From NCBI GenBank assembly GCA_019693395.1, contig JAAMXP010000014.1, positions 1-40,763 on the forward strand: a stretch of DNA of 40,763 bases, written 5' to 3'. The position numbers were made by a program, and so were the translations under genes. The DNA comes from Ettlia oleoabundans (lineage: Eukaryota; Chlorophyta; Chlorophyceae; Chlamydomonadales). Positions 33,931-40,763 of this stretch are shown in pieces. The notes below the pieces were generated by a model. It searched no databases and had not been told where the DNA came from. It saw nothing but the letters and a program-made list of their open reading frames with translations. Every line of letters starts with the position of its first letter. Position 1 is the first letter of the stretch.

Positions 33931-33958
33931 CATACATACATGTACATGTACATACATA
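33931..33958. repeat. CATA/CATG microsatellite with a 14-bp palindrome
   Basis: A run of CATA and CATG units contains the perfect palindrome TACATGTACATGTA (33937-33950). It is an alternating purine-pyrimidine tract that can extrude or form Z-DNA. It lies in the 3' flank of the F-box/WD40 gene. Confidence 0.75.
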
Positions 33959-34046
33959 GACATGATATAATTCCAAGTCTGTTCCAAGCCTCCAGCTCCA
34001 GCTTGTCATCAGCCCGCACAAGGTCGCTATACCGGCCCACTCATCA

Positions 34047-37000
34047 TCAATCGATGTCGCTGTCCTCCTCAGACGACAGCTCATCTGGGCCTGAGCTGCT
34101 GGCATACGCCGAGTCCAGCTCTGAATCTCCAATGTCACTACCACTATCACTCCCGCTGCTGCCATCGCCATCGCTGCCACCGCTATGGCTGGGGCTGGGG
34201 CCGCCTCTGGCGGAGTCACCGCCACTGAGCCTGCCGTTCATCACCCCCGGGTCCTGGTCAGCAGGGTGGAAAGAGCGCACCACAATCTCGCTGTCCAGGC
34301 TGGCCGAGATGAGGCGCGACTCACTCAGGGCTAGGGCCCATACCTGCAGCTTGAACGTATGGCTTTTGGTTGTGGAAAGTGTTCTAGTACCTCACAGCTG
34401 CATCCACCCTCGCAACAGACATGGAAAGGGCTGGCCCGCTCTTTGACTATCCAAAGCCTGGCAGCGCGCTTTATTGAACAAACTTACCCGCTCGCCGTGG
34501 GCCGGCAACACCGCGTGCAAGGCCAGCTTGCTGCCCACGTCTCCCGCACGTCGCAGGTCTGCCACTTGCACCGTGCCGTTGCCGCACCCCACTGCCAGCC
34601 GCCACCCATCCAGCTACACGCAGTTGTGTCAGGGATGAACGTGTTCATGAGGGGAGACATCCGCAGACAAGGGTACTGAAACTGGCAGCATTGTATGGCC
34701 CGCGAGGTTTACTTCCAAGGCTACCTTCTGTACGCATGCAGCAACATCACTTGCCAATGCACACCTCACCTGAAGCGAGTAGGGGAAGGCTGCCAGGTGC
34801 AGCACGTGCCGCGCCTCCCGCTCCCCGCTCCGCAGGTCCCACAGACGCACAGTGCGGTCAGCGCTGCCTGTGGCCAGCATGCCTCCACTCTGCTGATGGC
34901 ACAGCACGTCGGCTGTATGACCGAGTAGTTCCCGCAGCAGCTCGGCCCTGTGAGAAGCAACAGATGGGGCGCCAACGCAAGGTTAGCGAAGGCTTGCTGG
35001 GCCCCCAGGGAGGTTGTGGCCCGCAGTCACACCAATTTCAAGATTTAAGTCGTGCACAGCCGTGTTTGGAGAGGTGCCTAGGCAAACATGCCTTGGCAAC
35101 AGGGCGAGAGAGGCCCACCTCTGCAGGTCCCAAAGTAGCACCAGCCCAGAGCCGCAGCCCGCCACCAACCAGCCCGTGCTTTGCTGCAGAAAGGCGAGGG
35201 GCGCAAGGGGGATTTGAGCTGCATTACGCGTCTTGAGCATGCAGCTGTGCCATATGCACAATCAACACCGTCTGCCGTGTGTGCAAGATGAAGTCGAAGG
35301 CAGTCAACACTGCTGGCTGGCCAAGCTTCGTCACCTGGAACGACAGGGTGCTCACCCCACCGGCCGTGGGTGGCAGGTGAAATGTTCGATGGTGGTGCAA
35401 TTTATCATTGTGTGTGCCCCACAGGTGTACTTGACCAGCCGGTCCAGAGTTACCAGTGGCACACAGGCCACCGTCAATCTGCAGGCAGCCAGTCTGGGAA
35501 GCCAGCAGGAGGCCACCGGGGGGCACCTGCGGCAGCTGCGCCAGGGAGGGACGCACGCCCGCTGATTCCAGATCTACGGATTGCCAGCTGGGCAGGTGCT
35601 GGCGGCGTTCGCCAGCTGCTATGCCATCAACTTCAGCATCGCCCCCCTCCTCGGCCTCTGTAGCCTCCAAGTTCGCCAACGGCTCCGCATCCTGCATCGC
35701 TTCAATGTTGGCAGCAACTGCGTACCTGAGGAGATCAGCCTTCGAGACAATGAGGTGTTGTTGCTTGCATTGACAATGCTAAACCCTACACTCAGCACTT
35801 GAATATAGCTGTTTCTTAATCATTCTCTGCGCAGCATACCACCCACCTCAAGCGCTCGCTGGATGGCGCTGAGTGACCACAGTGCCAGCACACCCACCTC
35901 CCCCGCCACAGCCAGCTGATGGCTGTCCTGCCCCAGGCACTTTAGGGAGTGGGGCTCAAGGGAGGATGACACACCCACCCTGCACGAGAACGCAGGAATA
36001 GTCAAGTAATGCTGCATCGTGTTGCAGCTACCACAATGGCGCAGTTTGGTAAAGCTGCCGTGAGTAAGGTACTTTCCGACAACCATGCCTGCAGGGGGGG
36101 GGCGCTGCAATGACGCACAGACGTTGTACAGGTGCAGGCACTCCCACATGCCTGTGCGTGTCCAGATCCCACAGGCGCACGCTGCCCTCGTCGTCACAGC
36201 TGGAGATGCGGCGCTGTTCGTAGTGCATGCTCCAGATGGGACCCTCGTGCCCCTGCATGTGCTCCAGGCAAGTGCCAGTCTCGACATCCCACAACCTGCG
36301 CCAAGGTTGATGAACGAACACAGGCTGAAGGGAGGCTCTATCGTTATTTGAGACATTTGCTTGGAAGGGCACATGTATTGTCGATTTTACAGCAAAGCTG
36401 CTGAATCTCCTCCCCACCTGATGCTGCAGTCCCTGTGCATGTATGAGCCGCTGCACGTGGCCAGGAAGCGACCCTGCAGCTGCGCACAGCGGATGTAGTC
36501 GCGATGCCCTGTCAGGCGCTTCCAGGTGCACTGTCCTGTCCGCCAGTTGCGTTCCACCTCTGCACGGCACGGGAGCAACAACGACTCACAGGTGGAAAAA
36601 TGCAAGGCACCGACACCAGCGCCTGTTGAAGGTGGCAGAGTAGGTCAGCTAAAAGTGATTAATGGGCTGCATGCAGTGCGCACCGAAGCTGAATCACATG
36701 CATCATGCAGCTTTGTTAAGGAACATGGCTTGCCTGCTCGCTCCCTGTACAGCTGTTGCCACCCGCCCGCCAATGCTGCGGTGCCGGGTGTCTGCTGGGC
36801 ACCTTGGAACAGCTGTGCCGCAGGGCACCCCAGGTTGCTGCTTCCTGAGCGACTGCAAATGATGTCCTTGCTTTGGCGGAAATCAACCTGACCTTGCAGA
36901 CACAGCGGACAACAAATGTTAAGGAGCGCTGGGAGCGGCGGCAAAACTCTCGGTGGCGGTCTCAGTGTGAGCAGGCGGGCCGACCACCGTATGAATATGC

Positions 37001-37211
37001 AACTCACGTTGAACCGGGACATCCAGAGGGAGTCGCTGTGAGAAACCGTATGCCATTCACGGGAGACTGCAGACGCGCTTAGCAAATCTTGGTGCGAGAG
37101 GGGTTCCATGCACCGTCGGAGAATGTCGGCAGGTAGACACTGCATGCTGACAGGGTTCCCAGCACAAACTCTCTGCACTGTAGCAATGGCGGGAGCGGCG
37201 AAGGCCGTCAT
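34047..37211 (-). CDS. F-box / WD40-repeat protein (putative SCF ubiquitin-ligase substrate receptor)
   Basis: Ten exons give a fully consistent frame of 596 residues: 37211-37008, 36812-36734, 36559-36418, 36295-36152, 35979-35847, 35691-35269, 35183-35119, 34947-34770, 34613-34488, 34343-34047. The N-terminal F-box reads LPADILRRCMEPLSHQDLLSA followed by SREWHTVSHSDSLW. A linker WQQLYRERA/EVERNWRTG, typical of FBXW proteins, is followed by about seven WD40 blades (examples: RLWDVETGTCLEHMQGHEGP, SVRLWDLDTH, GLVLLWDLQR, ATGSADRTVRLWDLRSG). One inter-blade insert is acidic (exon 35691-35269). The C-terminus is Ser/Asp-rich and disordered. F-box proteins bind SKP1 and bring targets to an SCF E3 ligase; the target here is unknown. 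Two introns (donors at 36733 and 36151) start with GC, not GT; a GT donor would break the frame. Confidence 0.88.
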
Positions 37212-37538
37212 GGCCCGCGCGCGCGCTCACACCCACGCAGTGGCGGGCGGCCGCAGAATCCACCACAGGAACTAGTTGAAGACTGGCTTTGAGCAGGTCG
37301 GCTGTGCCCAGATGGCAGCCCAGGGTTTATGCACCTCACGCCTCACGCACAGCATGTGTTGACATGCCCGCCGTCCGTTGTATCAGGATTGTAGGGGTCA
37401 GGTTCTGGGGTAAAGGTCAATAACGTACATGTATGCAATCATATTCTTACATCAGAAATCGTAGTAACCTCGTAAGAAAGGCATATCAACACGAGCTTCA
37501 TATTACAGCATAGCATCATGTTTGGGGATCCAGCCAAC
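37212..37538. other. Intergenic: F-box promoter side and peroxiredoxin 3' flank
   Basis: These 327 bp hold the upstream region of the F-box gene and the downstream region of the peroxiredoxin gene, both on the minus strand. One minus-strand TGTAA is at 37447-37451. I see no other element and no coding frame of note. Confidence 0.6.
37447..37451 (-). terminator. TGTAA polyadenylation signal for the peroxiredoxin gene
   Basis: TTACA on the plus strand, about 90 nt beyond the TGA at 37539-37541, is in the usual place for this signal. Confidence 0.55.
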
Positions 37539-38761
37539 TCACTCCTGTCTGTTGGCCTGGCAGAAAGCAGCCGCTTGAACAAAACTATCGCCCGGGCTGA
37601 TGCCGTTCTGGGTATCTAACAGCTTGCCTCCCTTTTTCTGGGTATCTAACAGCTTGCCTCCCTTTGATATTATCGCATGGCTGCGCAGAATGGACTTGGC
37701 AGCTTTGAGCGCACCGAATGCCTTCAGCAACTGCGCAGTAAGAGAAAGGCAACTGGCCAGGTGTTAGTTGAGCTGGTAATCGACAGTCAAGTGTTTGCAG
37801 GCGTTGGTTGATTGCATAGAATGATGGATGTCAATGCCCAGCCAACGGCCATATCTGCGTCTGCAGCCGCACAGGTGATCCTCACCTCGCCGTCCGCATC
37901 CGTCAGCAAGTGGTAACCCAGGTTGTATTTGTTCTTCCAGTTGCTTTTCAAAAAAATAAAACAAACCGTTGCAGGGAAGCGGAGTAAATCACCGACCAAT
38001 GACAGTTAGTGTTGCTTCATCGCCGCCTTACATCCTGCTGACCAACGAACAATAGACCAGCCACAGGCATTTCTGCTCCACCTGAGACGTGGGCTTGTCA
38101 AAGCTCAGCCCAAAAACCTCGTAGCCTGCTGCCGTGAAGTCATCAATGCGGTCCCGGAACCCACAGGCCTGCTTAGTGCACCCGCCTGCAGGAAGCGCTA
38201 GCACAGTGCATGAAGTAGCAGGGCTGCACTGCCTGTGAAACACACAATGCGGTCAGAACAGTGCGCAGCACTCAATGTTGGTTCATCCCAACTGCCGACA
38301 CACTTGCCTGTGTTGGCACGTGGATGCATAAAGATGACGGCACCCTTCTCCTTCACCAGGTCCTGCGTGGACATGGTCAATCGTGATATGAGCCCTTGGC
38401 AGTACAGTCAGCAGTGTGTGTGTTACATAACCCCGCTACTTAGGCCCTACTGGACCTGGGCAGGGGAGCCGTACCGGCCGACTCATAACCGTGCCTGTTG
38501 GTATGCCGGCAGCCGAGGCAGTGCTATAAACAGTGCATAAAGCTTCTCTCACAAGGCCAGGCCAGGCTTGCTGTTGGATGGCGGTGCCGGATGGCGACTT
38601 CGACGTACCAGCAGCTTCACTTTCTGATCGTCTTCCCTGGTCAGCTCAACATTGGGAACGTTATCCCCGATAGCACAAGCACCACTTTTGCCCTTGGCCT
38701 TTTTGGCAGAGGGCTCCGCTGCTGCTGGCTTGCTGTCTGTACTCTTGCGCTTGGGCGCCAT
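37539..38761 (-). CDS. PRXQ: Peroxiredoxin Q / Bcp-type thiol peroxidase, probably nuclear
   Basis: Five minus-strand exons: 38761-38609, 38362-38308, 38185-38082, about 37933-37886, 37730-37539 (about 180-190 residues). The enzyme reduces peroxides with a peroxidatic Cys. The motif GCTKQACGFRD shows both Cys residues of the PrxQ/Bcp type (CxxxxC spacing). Around it are the expected elements: IGDNVPNVEL, GAVIFMHPRANT, GYEVFGLSFDKPTSQ, NKYNLGYHLLTDADGE and ILRSHAIISKGGKL. The Lys-rich N-terminus (MAPKRKSTDSK, AKKAKGKSG) resembles nuclear PrxQ homologues such as yeast Dot5, so nuclear location is inferred. The intron splitting the catalytic motif uses a GC donor (38307-38306). The Pro usually before the motif Gly-Cys is replaced by Gly. 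The exon 4 acceptor is uncertain; a better KxNWK match lies just upstream. A 30-bp in-frame duplication is in the last exon. Confidence 0.85.
37608..37667 (-). repeat. 30-bp tandem duplication inside the peroxiredoxin last exon
   Basis: Two adjacent 30-bp units (37608-37637, 37638-37667) are identical over their first 28 bases. In frame they give GGKLLDTQKKGGKLLDTQN, so ten residues are doubled in the C-terminal strand region and the frame is kept. Confidence 0.9.
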
Positions 38762-39007
38762 GACAAGACGTTGACTGTATCGGCTGAGCAGGTTACAAAT
38801 CAATCAAAGAGGCAGTGAGCTCGTTGAATGGCGGAGTTGGGCAGACGTGCCAGTTGGGCAGGCAGGAGTGCTGGGGCGGGGGTGCTGGCGCCACGTGGCG
38901 CTCGGAGCTTCCTGCTTTCTGGAGCTCCTCATGAGTCATGAGTTGATTCCTAGTTCACAATCCTCAGCAGATTTACGCCCGAATTCTAGCCACCTGCATG
39001 CGGGACG
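38762..39007. promoter_or_regulatory. Divergent promoter between peroxiredoxin and HSP70, with G-box palindrome
   Basis: 246 bp separate the two start codons. A perfect 14-bp palindrome, GCGCCACGTGGCGC, lies at 38888-38901 and contains the CACGTG G-box bound by bZIP and bHLH factors. An imperfect heat-shock-element-like stretch (TTTCTGGAG, near 38917) and a TGAGTCA site (38932-38938) lie next to it. Together they suggest joint stress control of both genes; this is inference from sequence alone. Confidence 0.55.
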
Positions 39008-40745
<1,738 letters not shown>

Positions 40746-40763
40746 GTATGCTGTGGGTGGGTG

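Larger units (their letters stand above)
33511..34046. other. Convergent intergenic region / 3' UTRs
   Basis: This lies between the TAG of the plus-strand gene and the TGA of the F-box/WD40 gene. It is AT-richer than its surroundings and has no supported coding frame. It holds plus-strand TGTAA at 33703 and 33794 and a CATA/CATG microsatellite at 33931-33958. I saw no minus-strand TGTAA, so the poly(A) site of the F-box gene is not placed. Confidence 0.6.

Overview
The window is nuclear DNA of a eukaryote, most likely a chlorophyte green alga (perhaps Chlorophyceae). The support is GC-rich, alanine- and glutamine-rich coding sequence, very many short introns with CTGCAG-type acceptors, and TGTAA downstream of several stop codons (the polyadenylation signal typical of green algae). 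There is also a DnaK-type HSP70 with an organelle-like leader. I see no bacterial operon structure, CRISPR array, intact transposon, rRNA or tRNA. All gene models are hand-spliced from the sequence and homology calls are from memory.

Layout, left to right: (1) 77-2355, plus: 3' part of a membrane gene with an EF-hand, a transmembrane helix, a Kazal-like domain and a three-copy C-terminal repeat. (2) 3477-5060, minus: a secreted CAP/PR-1 protein with a proline-rich minisatellite stalk. (3) about 5864-10158, minus: a MIF4G + coiled coil + GYF + RG-rich protein. (4) 10386-26931, plus: a giant gene of about 46 exons for an ankyrin-repeat/UvrD-type superfamily 1 helicase resembling animal TRANK1. 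(5) 26960-33510, plus: a large unrecognised helical protein. (6) 34047-37211, minus: an F-box/WD40 protein. (7) 37539-38761, minus: a nuclear-type peroxiredoxin Q. (8) 39008-40745, plus: the 5' part of an HSP70 gene that runs off the window.

Two gene pairs are head to head. The MIF4G/GYF gene and the TRANK1-like gene share about 230 bp, which suggests but does not prove co-regulation of two RNA-related proteins. The peroxiredoxin and HSP70 genes share about 250 bp that holds a perfect 14-bp G-box palindrome, a plausible stress promoter. Genes 1 and 2 converge, as do genes 5 and 6.

The most notable features are the TRANK1-like helicase, the unusual MIF4G/GYF architecture, and six introns that hold their frame and domain only with a GC donor. 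The helicase gene also has several one-base frame breaks, which could be assembly errors or early decay. I did not find a clearly new multi-gene system.
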